DNA of 64,000 nt from Thalassospira sp. MCCC 1A01148. Lineage in GTDB: Bacteria > Pseudomonadota > Alphaproteobacteria > Rhodospirillales > Thalassospiraceae. Made by a program: the position numbers and the translations under genes. The stretch spans positions 868,001-932,000 of the forward strand of contig NZ_LPVZ01000020.1 of the NCBI RefSeq assembly GCF_001613795.1, given 5' to 3'. A model generated the notes under the pieces. That model did no database searches. It was not told the origin of the DNA and saw only the letters and a list, made by a program, of their open reading frames with translations. Shown in pieces: positions 48,908 through 59,725 of this stretch (position 1 is the first letter of the stretch; each line of letters opens with the position of its first letter).

Positions 48908-48944
48908 AAAGCCCCGCAGGCAACATGCCGCGGGGCTTTTTTTT
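48908..48944 (+). terminator. Terminator of bdhA
   Basis: AAAGCCCCGC pairs with GCGGGGCTTT, with an inner GGCA/TGCC stem extending the helix, followed by eight T. It is a textbook intrinsic terminator and may also work on the facing DUF1508 gene. Confidence 0.95.
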
Positions 48945-48962
48945 GCACAGATCGCTCCGCAC

Positions 48963-49145
48963 CTAGCTCAGATCGCAATCGCATCCATTGCGCTTGGCAT
49001 TGGCGATGCAGTCGGATTTGTTCGAATAACCTTGCGTTGAAGCCCCGACGATATTGCCGTTGCTGGCCGTGCGCCGCCACCGCCAGCCATCCTTTGCTTC
49101 ATAAAGCTCCCACAGATCACCTTTCGACCCTGTACACTTTGACAT
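48963..49145 (-). CDS. Small DUF1508 (YegP-like) protein
   Basis: A 60-residue protein consisting of one DUF1508 unit: WELYEAKDGWRWRRTASNGN then IVGASTQGYSNKSDCIANAK. Larger YegP proteins carry two such units; this is a single one ending in a Cys-containing tail (GCDCD). The function of the family is unknown. The ATG has AAGGAGG six to seven nt upstream, a strong site. It is transcribed toward the bdhA terminator and lies downstream of a LysR gene on the same strand. Confidence 0.88.
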   Translation of the reverse strand: MSKCTGSKGDLWELYEAKDGWRWRRTASNGNIVGASTQGYSNKSDCIANAKRNGCDCDLS

Positions 49146-49213
49146 CGCTCGCCTCCTTCAAACCGAAATTCATTGAGGGTTCGACGCGGGCGCAAGCCGG
49201 TTGTGACAAAAAA

Positions 49214-50098
49214 TCAGGATGATTGCCCCAAATACCGTCCCAAATGCTCCACCAGCATCCGTATCTTCGGGCTGAGGTGTCGGTTGGTCGGGTAGATCGC
49301 CCAGATGCCTTCATCGGATGGCTGATATTTGGTCAGGACCGGTACGAGGTCGCCGCTGGCAATCCACGGATCGACGTAATAGTCGGGCAACTGCACGATG
49401 CCGATGCCCTTGCGCGCGGCATCGAGAAGCGCCTGACCACTATTGGCGTGGATGGAGCCATGAATGCGGACCGTGCGTTCGCGGCCATCTTCTTCAAAGC
49501 GCCAGTAATCAAGCGTGCCGACCAGACAGTTATGGTGGTGCAGCTCCGAAAGCGAATAGGGCTCGCCACGTTTGGCGATGTAGCTGGGTGCGGCACAGGC
49601 ATAAAGGCGCCTGGTTGAAAGTTGCTGGGTCATCAGACTGCCCGTGGTGCCCTCCAGTCGGCCCAGACGGATCGCCATGTCGTAGCCCTCGAGTACCAGA
49701 TCAAGCTTCTGGTTGGTAAAGCGGCATTGCACTTCCAGATCGGGATAGCGGGTGACGAAATCATTGACCAGCGGCGCAATCACCGTCTCGCCATAGGTCG
49801 TCGGCGCGGTGAGTTTCAGCTTGCCGCGCGGCAGTTCCGTCAGGTTGCCAATCGCGCGCTCGGCTTCATCCAGCCCGTCGAGCAATTGCCGGCAATGCTG
49901 ATAGTAAATCTGCCCGGCCTCGGTCACGCTGACCTTGCGGGTGGTACGGTAAAAAAGCTGCACACCGAGCTTTTCTTCAAGCGCTGTGACCTGTCGGCTA
50001 ACCTGGGCGACCGAAATGCCAAGCTGCCTGGCGGCATGGGTAAAATTCTGCCGTTCGGCCACGGCGATAAATTCGCTGATCCCGTCCCAGGCATTCAT
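49214..50098 (-). CDS. LysR-type transcriptional regulator
   Basis: A 294-residue LysR regulator. The winged helix at residues 5-60 contains ARQLGISVAQVSRQVTALEE and LFYRTTRKVSVTEAG, and a two-lobe effector domain follows from about residue 90. It is divergent from the formaldehyde-detoxification operon frmA-fghA with 120 bp between starts, the standard arrangement for a LysR protein controlling its neighbour. The inducer would then be formaldehyde-related, such as S-hydroxymethylglutathione; this is inferred from position only. By overall sequence it resembles the widespread subgroup with unknown ligands. Confidence 0.88.
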   Translation of the reverse strand: MNAWDGISEFIAVAERQNFTHAARQLGISVAQVSRQVTALEEKLGVQLFYRTTRKVSVTEAGQIYYQHCRQLLDGLDEAERAIGNLTELPRGKLKLTAPTTYGETVIAPLVNDFVTRYPDLEVQCRFTNQKLDLVLEGYDMAIRLGRLEGTTGSLMTQQLSTRRLYACAAPSYIAKRGEPYSLSELHHHNCLVGTLDYWRFEEDGRERTVRIHGSIHANSGQALLDAARKGIGIVQLPDYYVDPWIASGDLVPVLTKYQPSDEGIWAIYPTNRHLSPKIRMLVEHLGRYLGQSS

Positions 50099-50119
50099 CG
50101 CCCGACCCCATTTTGATTA

Positions 50120-50133
50120 TTACACATGCGTAA
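50120..50133. promoter_or_regulatory. Candidate LysR site in the divergent intergenic region
   Basis: TTAC-N6-GTAA (50120-50133, centre ACATGC) is a palindrome that also fits the loose T-N11-A form, 22 bp upstream of the LysR start and about 86 bp upstream of frmA. It suits autorepression combined with activation of frmA. Confidence 0.35.
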
Positions 50134-50152
50134 AAGTGAATTACCAAAATAG

Positions 50153-51343
<1,191 letters not shown>

Positions 51344-51421
51344 TCGATACATAAACGTTTGAATAATTGCGCCACTGCCGGAAATTTTCTGGCAGTGGCC
51401 GATCAGAAGGAGGCCCCCGAT

Positions 51422-52279
51422 ATGGGTATCGAGAATTCTTCAAGCAACAAGGTCTTTGGCGGCTGGCAAAAGCAATATACCCACCCATCAACCACCCTTG
51501 GCTGCGACATGCGCTTTGCGATCTTTCTGCCACCACAGGCCAGCAATGGTGCAAAGGTGCCGGTCATGTACTGGCTGTCGGGCCTGACCTGCACGGATGA
51601 AAACTTCATGCAGAAGGCCGGTGCATTTCGCATTGCCGCCGAACTGGGCATCGCCATCGTCGCCCCGGACACCAGCCCGCGCGGCGATCATGTCCCCGAT
51701 GACGAGAACGAAGCCTATGATTTCGGCAAGGGGGCTGGCTTTTACGTCAATGCCACGCAGGAGCCGTGGGCGCGCAATTACCGCATGTATGATTACGTGA
51801 CCAGGGAACTGCCGGCACTGATCAAGGATCACTTCCCGGTCAATGATGATGCGGTGATTTCCGGCCATTCCATGGGCGGTCATGGCGCACTGATGATTGC
51901 ACTGCGTAATCCGGGCACGTTTAAATCCGTCACCGCCTTTGCACCGATTTCCAATCCGATTAATTGCCCGTGGGGCCAGAAGGCGCTTGGCAATTATCTC
52001 GGTGATGACAAATCAGCCTGGAAAGACTGGGACAGCTCGGAACTGATGAAGGCCGCAAGTGCGCCCGATGTTCAGACCCCGGCCCTGGTCGATCAGGGCG
52101 GTGCAGATGGCTTTTTGGCCGAGCAGCTTAAGCCCGAAGTGCTCGAAGCCGCGGCCAAGACATCAAACTACCCGGTCACCATCCGCATTCAGGATGGCTA
52201 TGACCACAGCTACTATTTCATCTCGACCTTTATCGAAGATCATATCCGCTTCCACGCCAAGCATCTTGGACTGAGCTGA
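51422..52279 (+). CDS. fghA: S-formylglutathione hydrolase
   Basis: A 285-residue serine esterase of the S-formylglutathione hydrolase family releasing formate and glutathione. It has the family blocks [19 protein letters not shown] and [13 protein letters not shown], the nucleophile in [10 protein letters not shown], the acid in [12 protein letters not shown] and the histidine in [11 protein letters not shown] start at the ATG at 51422 because AGAAGGAGG lies 8 nt upstream; the frame is open 63 nt further back without a ribosome-binding site. It is co-transcribed with frmA and followed by a terminator. Confidence 0.94.
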   Translation: MGIENSSSNKVFGGWQKQYTHPSTTLGCDMRFAIFLPPQASNGAKVPVMYWLSGLTCTDENFMQKAGAFRIAAELGIAIVAPDTSPRGDHVPDDENEAYDFGKGAGFYVNATQEPWARNYRMYDYVTRELPALIKDHFPVNDDAVISGHSMGGHGALMIALRNPGTFKSVTAFAPISNPINCPWGQKALGNYLGDDKSAWKDWDSSELMKAASAPDVQTPALVDQGGADGFLAEQLKPEVLEAAAKTSNYPVTIRIQDGYDHSYYFISTFIEDHIRFHAKHLGLS

Positions 52280-52300
52280 TTGCACCACGATCTTCGACTT

Positions 52301-52351
52301 CCCCGGCACGCCGCCCTACCGACTTCCCCCCTCAGGCGTGTCGGGGCTTTT
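52301..52351 (+). terminator. Terminator of frmA-fghA
   Basis: CCCCGGCACGCC (52301-52312) pairs with GGCGTGTCGGGG (52335-52346), with one mismatch, followed by CTTTTCC. The long loop and short T-run make it moderate. Confidence 0.6.
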
Positions 52352-52388
52352 CCTGTTGACATCAAGTGATCGAAAGCGGCACCAAGCC

Positions 52389-52985
52389 CTAATCAAAACT
52401 GCGCGCATCAATCGCATCGGCGACGTCATCGGCCATCTTGAGCGTGCGGATGATCAGCGGCACCACCATCGCGATGATGGACCGGTCAAGGCCGCGCGCA
52501 CGCTGGGCGTCGCGGATTTCATGGGCAACCTGTGCAATCACCGGGATGAAGCGCAGCACCATTGAAATTGCCAGACTGACCTTTTCCGGGTTTACGCCAA
52601 TCGGGCGCAAGGGCTGCATGGCACGTTCCAGCGATGCCAGCAGGTCGGACGTTTTGGTGGTCAGGGTCACCAGCGCGGCAAACATCACAATTGCGGCAAT
52701 CCGGGTGATGACCAGCAATCCCGACTGCCAGTCATTCAGCCAAAGCTGAACGGCAAAAAAGATCACCAGCAGCCACAGGATCGGCTTGATCTGCGCCCAC
52801 ATAATGCGCGGGCCAAAGCCGGATGCGGGATACAACAATGTAACAGTCGCCAGCACAAACCCGACCACCGGCCAATCGGGGATCAGGAATACGCCCGTGC
52901 CAAGGGCGACCATGGCAAGGATCTTGGCCCCGGCCGCTGCCCGGTGCAGGGCAGACTGCCCGTCGATATAAAGCCCTGCGATCAC
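52389..52985 (-). CDS. bioN: Biotin transporter membrane-coupling subunit (EcfT/BioN)
   Basis: A 198-residue EcfT-family membrane protein with about five helices and the coupling motif [10 protein letters not shown] near the end, which docks onto the ATPase. It begins with GTG overlapping the bioM stop by four bases (GTGA). With BioM and BioY it forms the tripartite energy-coupling factor biotin importer of alphaproteobacteria. It is the last gene of the bioY-bioM-bioN unit. An 'ARG' motif in this position is diagnostic for T components. Confidence 0.9.
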   Translation of the reverse strand: MIAGLYIDGQSALHRAAAGAKILAMVALGTGVFLIPDWPVVGFVLATVTLLYPASGFGPRIMWAQIKPILWLLVIFFAVQLWLNDWQSGLLVITRIAAIVMFAALVTLTTKTSDLLASLERAMQPLRPIGVNPEKVSLAISMVLRFIPVIAQVAHEIRDAQRARGLDRSIIAMVVPLIIRTLKMADDVADAIDARSFD

Positions 52986-53656
52986 GCCATCATCTCCCGA
53001 TATTTCGGAAGAACTTCAGACGGCTTGCCATCAAGTACGACACGGCCATCCTCAAACGCCAGCACCCGGTCATAATCGGCAATCAGGTCAAGATCATGCG
53101 AAACCGTAATCACCGTCTGGTCAAGCTCGGCTATGGCGCGCTGCACCCGGTTGCGATTGCGCAAATCCAGCAAGGTGGTTGGCTCATCAAAAACGATGTA
53201 GCGCGGTTCCATCACCAGCACGCCCGAGATGGCAAGCAACTGCTTTTGCCCGCCACTCAGCAGATGGCTGGGATGGGATTTGAAATCCTGAAGGTCATAG
53301 CGTGCCAGCACGTCATCGATGCGGCGATCAACTTCATCTTTGGGAAGCTTAAGTGGCTTGAGCCCAAAGGCAATGTCTTCCTCGACCACCGGATAGACGA
53401 TTTGATTGTCCGGGTTCTGGAATACAAACCCGACATGACGTCTGAGCTTGCGGCCATCCTTTGCCGCATCAAAATCATCGACCAGAACCCGGCCCGACGT
53501 TGCGGTTTGCAGGCCATTGAGCAACCGGACAAAGGTGCTTTTGCCCGACCCGTTCGCACCAACAATCCCGATCCGCTTTTCAGTGAGCGTCAGGTCAATG
53601 TCAGCAAGTGCACGTCGCTGTTCAAACTGCACAGAGACATTTTCAATTCGGATCAT
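52982..53656 (-). CDS. bioM: Biotin transporter ATPase (BioM)
   Basis: A 224-residue ABC ATPase of the energy-coupling factor type. Walker A is GANGSGKS, Q-loop [21 protein letters not shown] (the PDNQ form typical of ECF ATPases), signature LSGGQKQ, Walker [10 protein letters not shown]-loop VSHD. I start at the ATG at 53656, where [11 protein letters not shown] begins the domain; the frame extends to a TTG at 53698 that adds 14 residues unlike the family. It overlaps bioN by four bases and lies 70 nt after bioY. Confidence 0.92.
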   Translation of the reverse strand: MIRIENVSVQFEQRRALADIDLTLTEKRIGIVGANGSGKSTFVRLLNGLQTATSGRVLVDDFDAAKDGRKLRRHVGFVFQNPDNQIVYPVVEEDIAFGLKPLKLPKDEVDRRIDDVLARYDLQDFKSHPSHLLSGGQKQLLAISGVLVMEPRYIVFDEPTTLLDLRNRNRVQRAIAELDQTVITVSHDLDLIADYDRVLAFEDGRVVLDGKPSEVLPKYREMMA

Positions 53657-53726
53657 GGGGCCAGTCCGGCGTTGTCGGGGAAATTGGAACGGGCACAAGC
53701 AACCATGTGCTTGTGCCCATAAGAAG

Positions 53727-54275
53727 TCAGTATGCCTTCGAAATCAAGGGATAGGAACGACGCACCGCAAGGCATGCGGCTGTTGCAATCCCCACCTTGA
53801 TGGCATCACCGATCAGGAACGGCGCGGCACCAACGGTCGCCTGCCAATAGCTGATGTCCGCCGCAACCGCGACCCAGGCATTGCCAATGGCGTAAAGCAC
53901 CACGATCCCGCCAAAGGCGATGGAAAGTGCTGCATTGATCACGTTCAAACGGTTCCAGAACTTCTCGATCAGAAGGCCGATGACAAAGGCCGAAATGGCC
54001 CAGCCAAAAATGAACCCGCCCGTGACACCCATCATCACGCCAAAACCACCACGTCCACCGGACAGAAGCGGCAAGCCGACAGCAACCAGAAGAAGGAACA
54101 AAATGATTGAAAGCCCGCCACGACGCGCACCCAAAATGGCCCCGGCCAGCATCGGACCGAGCGACTGTGCCGTAACCGGAACACCGGTCACCGGAAGGGT
54201 AATTGGCGGAAACAGCCCAAGAACGGCGGTCAGGGCTGCAAACAGGGCGACATAGACAATATCTTTGGTCTTCAT
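53727..54275 (-). CDS. bioY: Biotin-binding membrane subunit (BioY)
   Basis: A 182-residue S component with six hydrophobic segments. The family pattern is visible: [59 protein letters not shown] and [12 protein letters not shown]. It binds biotin and is energised by BioM/BioN. I start at the ATG at 54275 (MKTKDIVYV); an in-frame start 13 codons earlier is unlike family members. I looked for the alphaproteobacterial BioR box (TTATnnATAA) upstream and did not find one. Confidence 0.94.
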   Translation of the reverse strand: MKTKDIVYVALFAALTAVLGLFPPITLPVTGVPVTAQSLGPMLAGAILGARRGGLSIILFLLLVAVGLPLLSGGRGGFGVMMGVTGGFIFGWAISAFVIGLLIEKFWNRLNVINAALSIAFGGIVVLYAIGNAWVAVAADISYWQATVGAAPFLIGDAIKVGIATAACLAVRRSYPLISKAY

Positions 54276-54472
54276 GTAACGGTTTCCCATTCCCGTTATA
54301 AGGCAGAACTGCAATCAACCCCTTGCGCAGAACTGCCTCTCGTTAACCGGTCCGCCCGACCGGCTCAACGCGCTATGGGATAACCGCAAATATGCGCCGC
54401 GCCAAGCAAAATGACAGCGGATACTGCGTAGCTCATTTAAGAGAAACGCAATATCCAATAGTTTTCAAAACC

Positions 54473-54832
54473 TTAGACTTCATCGTCTTCGACAAAGGTT
54501 TTAAGCCGCATCAGGGCAGATTCCCAACGTCCCGCCACCTGATCAAGGTAGGCGCGCGCTTCGGCCAGTTGTTCCGGGCAAAAAGCATATTGGCTTTCAC
54601 GCCCGACCCGATGGTTTTGAACAAGCCCTGCGGCCTCAAGCACGCGCAAGTGTTTGGTCACGGCCTGACGGGTCATGTCGGCATCATTCGACAACACCGA
54701 GATCGAGCGCGGCTTGCCATCCGCCAGACGATCGAAGATCGCCAGCCGTGTCGGATCGCCCAATGCGGCAAACATGGCGGAAAAGTCACTGCCATGTTTG
54801 CCATTGTCTGGATTTTTTTCAGGTTTCTGCAT
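54473..54832 (-). CDS. ArsR-family transcriptional regulator
   Basis: A 119-residue ArsR/SmtB winged-helix protein: FAALGDPTRLAIFDRLADG, then DMTRQAVTKHLRVLEAAGLV as the recognition helix, and VGRESQYAFCPEQL as the wing. No metal-binding cysteine cluster is evident, so it likely senses an organic ligand. It overlaps the end of the SRPBCC gene by 14 nt, and the pair is translated together. I start at the ATG at 54832, since the upstream 29 residues run inside the preceding gene. Two identical palindromes upstream of the pair are probable operators, implying autorepression. Confidence 0.88.
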   Translation of the reverse strand: MQKPEKNPDNGKHGSDFSAMFAALGDPTRLAIFDRLADGKPRSISVLSNDADMTRQAVTKHLRVLEAAGLVQNHRVGRESQYAFCPEQLAEARAYLDQVAGRWESALMRLKTFVEDDEV

Positions 54833-55265
54833 GTTTCTTGATATTTTCCAACTGGAGCTCCCAGCCGTTTGTATTGGCCCGCAGCGCATCAGCAATGCGA
54901 TGGGGTGGCAGATTATCAAATCCGGTTTCCCGCACCTTTACCGATGTCGTGCCGGACGCTTCTTCAAGCCAGAACTCGACAAGGGTTTCAGGTTCCCCAC
55001 TGTAATCGACTTCGGGGTCAACCGCATAGGGATGCCATGTATAGGCAAAATAGGCGGGTTCCTCCATCGCCTTGATCGTCGAGTTCCACGGCACATGGGT
55101 GAACCCTTCGATGGTTATCATGCCCCTGGATACCTCGCCCACCGCAAACGGGGTTTCGATATTAATCCCAAACCACGTACCGAACTCCTGATGATCTGTC
55201 AGCGCCTTCCAGACACGGGAACGGGATGCTTTGATCTCAATCGACTTCTCAATTGTATTTGACAT
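54819..55265 (-). CDS. SRPBCC (AHSA1-type) domain protein
   Basis: A 148-residue START-like protein of the AHSA1 group: SIEIKASRSRVWKALTDHQEFGTWF at the start, a beta-grasp with FTHVPWNSTIKAMEEPAYFA and VEFWLEEASGTTSVKVRETGF, and a long C-terminal helix ending NTNGWELQLENIKKHAE. Such domains bind hydrophobic ligands in a deep pocket. Pairs of SRPBCC and ArsR genes are common, but their ligands are mostly unknown. The ATG at 55265 has AGGAGG 7 nt upstream, and that ribosome-binding site lies between the arms of an operator palindrome. Confidence 0.88.
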   Translation of the reverse strand: MSNTIEKSIEIKASRSRVWKALTDHQEFGTWFGINIETPFAVGEVSRGMITIEGFTHVPWNSTIKAMEEPAYFAYTWHPYAVDPEVDYSGEPETLVEFWLEEASGTTSVKVRETGFDNLPPHRIADALRANTNGWELQLENIKKHAET

Positions 55266-55266
55266 A

Positions 55267-55331
55267 ATGCAACCTCCTAGTTGCATTTAACTTGCCAGAA
55301 GATTTTTCTAAATGCAACTAAAAAGTTGCAT
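55267..55331. promoter_or_regulatory. Two identical 20-bp palindromic operators of the SRPBCC-ArsR pair
   Basis: ATGCAAC-N6-GTTGCAT occurs at 55267-55286 and again at 55312-55331, 45 bp centre to centre. The spacers differ (CTCCTA and TAAAAA), but all 14 arm bases are identical. The first copy encloses the ribosome-binding site of the SRPBCC gene. This fits binding of an ArsR dimer at each site, probably the ArsR protein encoded in the pair. Confidence 0.8.
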
Positions 55332-55355
55332 ATTTAAATTTGGGCCTTAAACACA

Positions 55356-55383
55356 ATCGCCCGGCTGTTGCCAGCCGGGCGAT
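55356..55383. terminator. Terminator between ureG and the SRPBCC-ArsR promoter
   Basis: ATCGCCCGGCT and AGCCGGGCGAT form a perfect 11-bp stem around GTTGCC. On the minus strand it is followed by TGTGTTTAA. It lies about 80 nt beyond the ureG stop and insulates the downstream operators from the urease operon. Confidence 0.75.
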
Positions 55384-55465
55384 GCGTGCTCCCGTCATCC
55401 TTGGGTCAAGGCCACGTTAATGATGTAACTGGCCCTGCCCGTGCAGCTATCCTTATATCCCCATA

Positions 55466-56086
55466 TCAGGATGCTGCGGATTGGCGGAGCCCCCCTGTCT
55501 CGATGATGAAGTTTTTCACGTCCTCAAGGCCATCCATCGCCTTGAGATTGGTGAACAGGAACGGACGATCACCACGCATTTTCTTGGCATCACGATCCAT
55601 CACGCCCAGATCAGCCCCTACCAGCGGGGCCAGATCGGTTTTGTTGATCACAAGCAGGTCCGAACGGGTAATGCCCGGTCCGCCTTTACGCGGGATTTTA
55701 TCGCCTGCCGAAACATCAATGACGTAAATCGTGATGTCGGCCAGCTCTGGCGAGAACGTAGCTGACAGGTTGTCACCACCCGATTCAATAAAGATCGCCT
55801 CAAGCCCGGCATGCTTGGCGGCCATGTCTTCGACCGCTGCCAGATTGATCGACGCATCCTCGCGAATGGCCGTATGCGGGCAGCCACCGGTTTCAACACC
55901 GGCGATGCGGTCTGCGGCCAGTGCGCCCGAACGGGTCATGAATTCGGCGTCTTCGCGGGTATAGATGTCATTTGTGATCGCAGCGATGTTGAAATCATCG
56001 CGCATCGCCTTGCACAGGCGCTCCAGAAGGGCGGTTTTACCCGACCCGACCGGGCCACCAATTCCGATACGAAGGGGAGAGCTCAT
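55466..56086 (-). CDS. ureG: Urease accessory GTPase UreG
   Basis: A 206-residue SIMIBI-class GTPase delivering nickel to urease. P-loop [28 protein letters not shown] (the CPH nickel motif), [15 protein letters not shown] and the [13 protein letters not shown] specificity loop are all present. Its ATG overlaps the ureF stop by four bases (ATGA). It is the last gene of the ureDABCEFG run and is followed by a terminator. Confidence 0.96.
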   Translation of the reverse strand: MSSPLRIGIGGPVGSGKTALLERLCKAMRDDFNIAAITNDIYTREDAEFMTRSGALAADRIAGVETGGCPHTAIREDASINLAAVEDMAAKHAGLEAIFIESGGDNLSATFSPELADITIYVIDVSAGDKIPRKGGPGITRSDLLVINKTDLAPLVGADLGVMDRDAKKMRGDRPFLFTNLKAMDGLEDVKNFIIETGGLRQSAAS

Positions 56087-56793
56087 GATCTAAATAGCCT
56101 CGTATATTGGGTTTCGTGTTTCATCGACGTCCAGTCGACCATCGGTGCCGCGGCACCAAGATCGGCAAGGTCTGTCTGCATGGCGTAATCGACTGCAACC
56201 GTCACCGCGCCATCAAGCGACGACAGTGATCGCACACCGTCGGTCTGACCGAGCGGCACCAGACGCACCGCACTGGACACAAGGTTTGCCGCCATCGCAT
56301 GCAAATAAGCAGTCAGCGCATCACGGAGCGGCACATCAGACCGGGCCGCAGCAATGCCCACCGCCACCGGATAGGATGGCAAACGATCATCTTCGCGCAT
56401 GACATTGGCCCAGCGGGTAATGACATCATCGCCCCAGACCTTTTGCATGGTCGAGACAAAGGCACGTCCCTGTGCGGTTGCCTCCAGCGCCATCTCGGAC
56501 GTGCCGCGCCAGCAATCGGCCTCAACCCCGATGTCAAACAGGGCCGCTTCATCACCTGCGCGCGCCGCCCGCCATGCAGCACAAAACAGCACCGCATCAA
56601 TGCGCCCAGCCCCGAATTCCAGAACCCCTTCAACCCAGTTGATCAGGCTGTCAGCCGATGTCACCCGCCCGTCTTCGACCGCATATTCAACGCCGTGTGA
56701 ATAGGTATAGGCACCGACCGGGAATGACGGGCTCAGCCACGTCATCAGCCGCATCAGGCCTGCGGGATTAAGGGTCAGGTCATCCGTGGTCAT
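56083..56793 (-). CDS. ureF: Urease accessory protein UreF
   Basis: A 236-residue all-helical UreF that couples UreG GTP hydrolysis to urease activation. Family features are [24 protein letters not shown] near the start and a C-terminal [18 protein letters not shown] region. I use the ATG at 56793 (MTTDDLTL), with GGA about 8 nt upstream; it lies inside the His-rich end of ureE, overlapping it by 14 nt. The longer open frame upstream is just ureE read in another frame. An alternative ATG lies at 56805. Confidence 0.93.
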   Translation of the reverse strand: MTTDDLTLNPAGLMRLMTWLSPSFPVGAYTYSHGVEYAVEDGRVTSADSLINWVEGVLEFGAGRIDAVLFCAAWRAARAGDEAALFDIGVEADCWRGTSEMALEATAQGRAFVSTMQKVWGDDVITRWANVMREDDRLPSYPVAVGIAAARSDVPLRDALTAYLHAMAANLVSSAVRLVPLGQTDGVRSLSSLDGAVTVAVDYAMQTDLADLGAAAPMVDWTSMKHETQYTRLFRS

Positions 56794-57340
56794 GCGAATG
56801 TCCATGTTGATGGCTATGACCGTGTTCGTGGTCATGGTCATCATGGTCAAAATGATCGTGACCATGGCTGTGACCATGAGCACCACCAAGCCCGTGATAG
56901 GCCCCGTTCAGCGGATCGAATGGGGCGATTTCATTTTCCACCACACCGCCAAGGCCCGTGATCATGTCGCGCATGACATGGTCATCAATGATGCGCAAAC
57001 GCCCGTCATTCAAAACCTGAACCGGGGTATGCCGGTTGCCGATATGCCAGGCCAGTTTGGCAGTCGCAATCGGTCCGGCCGCGGTGATGGTCAGAACCGG
57101 CTCCTCGGCTGCACGGACAACGATTACCCCGCCATCGACAAGGCGCAAGCGATCCCCATCCGCCAAACGCACCGCATGTGGCAGGTCAAGCAGGAACGGT
57201 TCCCCCGCATCATCATGCAGGCGAATACGGCGGCGATGCCGGTCGGAAAAGGCCAGCGTGACCGTACCGCGCACTTCGGACGTGTCGGCACGGTCAACCG
57301 GAATATGTTCAATGGCGTGACGCATGGTCTTGTCTGCCAC
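56780..57340 (-). CDS. ureE: Urease nickel metallochaperone UreE
   Basis: A 186-residue UreE with the peptide-binding N-terminal domain (RRIRLHDDAGEPFLLDLPHA) and metal-binding C-terminal domain (WHIGNRHTPVQV with the conserved His). A tail of about 30 residues is extremely His/Asp-rich (HGHSHGHDHFDHDDHDHEHG and more), typical of nickel-storing UreE proteins. It starts 3 nt after the ureC stop with GTG at 57340; an ATG at 57325 is also possible. It supplies nickel to UreG for urease maturation. Confidence 0.94.
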   Translation of the reverse strand: MADKTMRHAIEHIPVDRADTSEVRGTVTLAFSDRHRRRIRLHDDAGEPFLLDLPHAVRLADGDRLRLVDGGVIVVRAAEEPVLTITAAGPIATAKLAWHIGNRHTPVQVLNDGRLRIIDDHVMRDMITGLGGVVENEIAPFDPLNGAYHGLGGAHGHSHGHDHFDHDDHDHEHGHSHQHGHSHDHG

Positions 57341-57343
57341 CGA

Positions 57344-59056
57344 TCAGAACAGGAAGTAACGTTGCGCCATCGGCACAACATCCACCGGCTGACAGGTCAG
57401 AAGTTCACCATCTGCCGTCACCTGATAGGTTTCCGGATCAACTTCCATCGCCGGAAGCGCATCGTTCAGCTTCATGTCCTTCTTGCCGATATTACGTGTG
57501 TTCGAAACAGCCAGAAGCTCTTTTGACAGGCCGAATTCGGCGGCAATACCCGCATCAATGCCCGCTTGCGATACGAACGAGAAGCTCGATTTCGCAATCG
57601 CATTGCCATAGGCACCAAACATCGGACGGTAATGGACCGGTTGCGGTGTCGGGATCGATGCATTCGGATCCCCCATGGCTGCGGCCACGATCATACCCGC
57701 CTTTACGACCAGGTCGGGCTTGGTGCCAAAGAACATCGGTTTCCAGACGACCAAATCGGCGATCTTGCCCACTTCGATGGAGCCGACATGCGCACCAATC
57801 CCCTGCGCAATCGCCGGGTTGATGGTGTATTTCGCAACGTAACGCTTGGCACGGAAGTTATCATTGCCAGAACCCGCATCCTCGGCCAGCGCACCGCGCT
57901 GCTTTTTCATCTTGTCGGCGGTCTGCCAGGTGCGGGTAATGACTTCACCAACACGCCCCATGGCCTGACTGTCTGACGAGATGATCGAAAACGCGCCAAG
58001 ATCATGCAGGATATCCTCGGCCGCGATGGTTTCACGGCGGATACGGCTTTCGGCAAAGGCGACGTCTTCGGGGATTTTCGGATCAAGGTGATGGCAGACC
58101 ATCAGCATGTCCAGATGCTCGTCAATCGTATTGACCGTGAACGGACGCGTCGGGTTGGTCGAGCTTGGCAAGACGTTGGCTTCGCCGCATAGCTTGATGA
58201 TATCGGGCGCATGCCCACCGCCGGCACCTTCGGTGTGGAAAGTGTGAATGGTCCGGCCCTTGAACGATGCACGGGTGTGCTCGACAAAGCCGCTTTCATT
58301 CAATGTATCGGTATGGATCATGACCTGTACATCAAGGTCATCAGCTACCGACAGGCAGGTATCAATCGCAGCCGGGGTCGTCCCCCAGTCTTCATGCAGT
58401 TTCAGGCCACAGGCACCTGCCTTGACCTGTTCTTCAAGCGATCCGGGCAGGGTCGCGTTGCCCTTGCCAAAGAAGCCGATATTCATCGGAATGCCATCAG
58501 CTGCCTGCAGCATCCGGGCGATATGCCAGGGGCCTGGCGTACAGGTTGTGGCGTTCGTCCCCGCAGCCGGGCCGGTACCACCGCCCAGCATGCTGGTAAC
58601 GCCGGAATAAAGCGCGTCTTCAACCTGCTGCGGGCAAATCCAGTGAATGTGGGCATCAATCCCGCCAGCGGTGATGATATTGCCCTCACCGGCGATGACT
58701 TCGGTGCCCGGCCCGATAATGATATCCACACCGGGCTGCACATCTGGGTTTCCGGCCTTGCCGATCCCGGCGATGCGGCCATCGCGAACGCCAATGTCGG
58801 CCTTGATGATACCGGTATAATCAAGGATCAGCGCATTGGTGATCACGGTATCAACCGCGCCATTGGCGCGCGTTGCCTGTGACTGACCCATGCCATCACG
58901 GATCACCTTGCCACCACCGAATTTGACTTCCTCGCCAAGGGTGGTGAAGTCTTTTTCGACCTCGATGATCAGGTCGGTATCAGCCAGTCGCACCTTGTCC
59001 CCGACGGTCGGGCCAAACATGGCCGCATAGGACGGACGATCAATTTCGTAAGCCAT
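57344..59056 (-). CDS. ureC: Urease alpha (catalytic) subunit
   Basis: A 570-residue catalytic subunit. Nickel and active-site residues are all readable: H136 and H138 in AHIHW, carbamylated K219 in [10 protein letters not shown]248 in MIHTD, H274 in TFHTEGAGG, flexible-lid H322 in VCHHL and D362 in SDSQAMG. All are two residues offset from the Klebsiella numbering. It hydrolyses urea to ammonia and carbamate in the cytoplasm with UreA and UreB. It follows ureB by 17 nt. Urea is presumably supplied by the UrtABCDE importer encoded just upstream. Confidence 0.97.
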   Translation of the reverse strand: MAYEIDRPSYAAMFGPTVGDKVRLADTDLIIEVEKDFTTLGEEVKFGGGKVIRDGMGQSQATRANGAVDTVITNALILDYTGIIKADIGVRDGRIAGIGKAGNPDVQPGVDIIIGPGTEVIAGEGNIITAGGIDAHIHWICPQQVEDALYSGVTSMLGGGTGPAAGTNATTCTPGPWHIARMLQAADGIPMNIGFFGKGNATLPGSLEEQVKAGACGLKLHEDWGTTPAAIDTCLSVADDLDVQVMIHTDTLNESGFVEHTRASFKGRTIHTFHTEGAGGGHAPDIIKLCGEANVLPSSTNPTRPFTVNTIDEHLDMLMVCHHLDPKIPEDVAFAESRIRRETIAAEDILHDLGAFSIISSDSQAMGRVGEVITRTWQTADKMKKQRGALAEDAGSGNDNFRAKRYVAKYTINPAIAQGIGAHVGSIEVGKIADLVVWKPMFFGTKPDLVVKAGMIVAAAMGDPNASIPTPQPVHYRPMFGAYGNAIAKSSFSFVSQAGIDAGIAAEFGLSKELLAVSNTRNIGKKDMKLNDALPAMEVDPETYQVTADGELLTCQPVDVVPMAQRYFLF

Positions 59057-59073
59057 TTATTCCATCCCCCCGC

Positions 59074-59379
59074 TTAAAGCTTGCCGTTGATTTTGGCGTT
59101 AAAGCCATAGACCGTGCCTGTACCGGCATATTTCACCAGATTGACGTCGCGCGACTGGCCCGGCTCGAAACGAACAGCGGTACCGGCCGGGATATCAAGG
59201 CGAAAGCCACGTGCGGCTTCGCGGTCAAAATCAAGACCCGGATTGGTTTCATAGAAATGATAATGCGACCCCACCTGCACCGGGCGATCCCCGGTATTGG
59301 CAACGGTGATGGTTTTGGTTTCACGCCCCTCGTTCAGGATGAGGCTGCCTTCCTTGGTAATGATTTCACCTGGAATCAT
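59074..59379 (-). CDS. ureB: Urease beta subunit
   Basis: A 101-residue structural subunit with the family start [20 protein letters not shown] and the central [18 protein letters not shown] block, and the closing [11 protein letters not shown]. UreB is a separate gene here, as usual for bacterial three-subunit ureases. It lies 17 nt after ureA and 17 nt before ureC. Confidence 0.96.
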   Translation of the reverse strand: MIPGEIITKEGSLILNEGRETKTITVANTGDRPVQVGSHYHFYETNPGLDFDREAARGFRLDIPAGTAVRFEPGQSRDVNLVKYAGTGTVYGFNAKINGKL

Positions 59380-59396
59380 AACGCGCTCCTCTTTCC

Positions 59397-59699
59397 TTAA
59401 CGGATTGGTTCGTGAACGGTCACAAGCTTCGTCCCGTCGGGGAAGGTCGCTTCGACCTGAATTTCGTGGATCATTTCGGCAATGCCATCCATCACCTGAT
59501 CGCGCGTGATCACGGTTGCCCCGTCGCGCATCAGATCGGCAACAGATTTGCCATCGCGCGCCCCTTCAACGACATAGTCGGTGATGATCGCGATCGCTTC
59601 GGGATGGTTCAGCTTCACCCCCCGTGCAAGGCGATTGCGCGCCACCATGGCGGCGACCGAAACCAGCAGTTTGTCCTTTTCGCGTGGCGTCAGATTCAT
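59397..59699 (-). CDS. ureA: Urease gamma subunit
   Basis: A 100-residue structural subunit: [20 protein letters not shown] at the start, [20 protein letters not shown], and the C-terminal [20 protein letters not shown]. It is the first structural subunit gene, 26 nt after ureD and 17 nt before ureB. Confidence 0.96.
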   Translation of the reverse strand: MNLTPREKDKLLVSVAAMVARNRLARGVKLNHPEAIAIITDYVVEGARDGKSVADLMRDGATVITRDQVMDGIAEMIHEIQVEATFPDGTKLVTVHEPIR

Positions 59700-59725
59700 G
59701 CCTGCCTACTCCTTGGCTTCATCAA

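Noticed and set aside
54276..54420. BioR operator upstream of bioY
   Set aside because: I looked for TTATnnATAA on both strands in the gap and found no match; regulation of bioYMN stays open.
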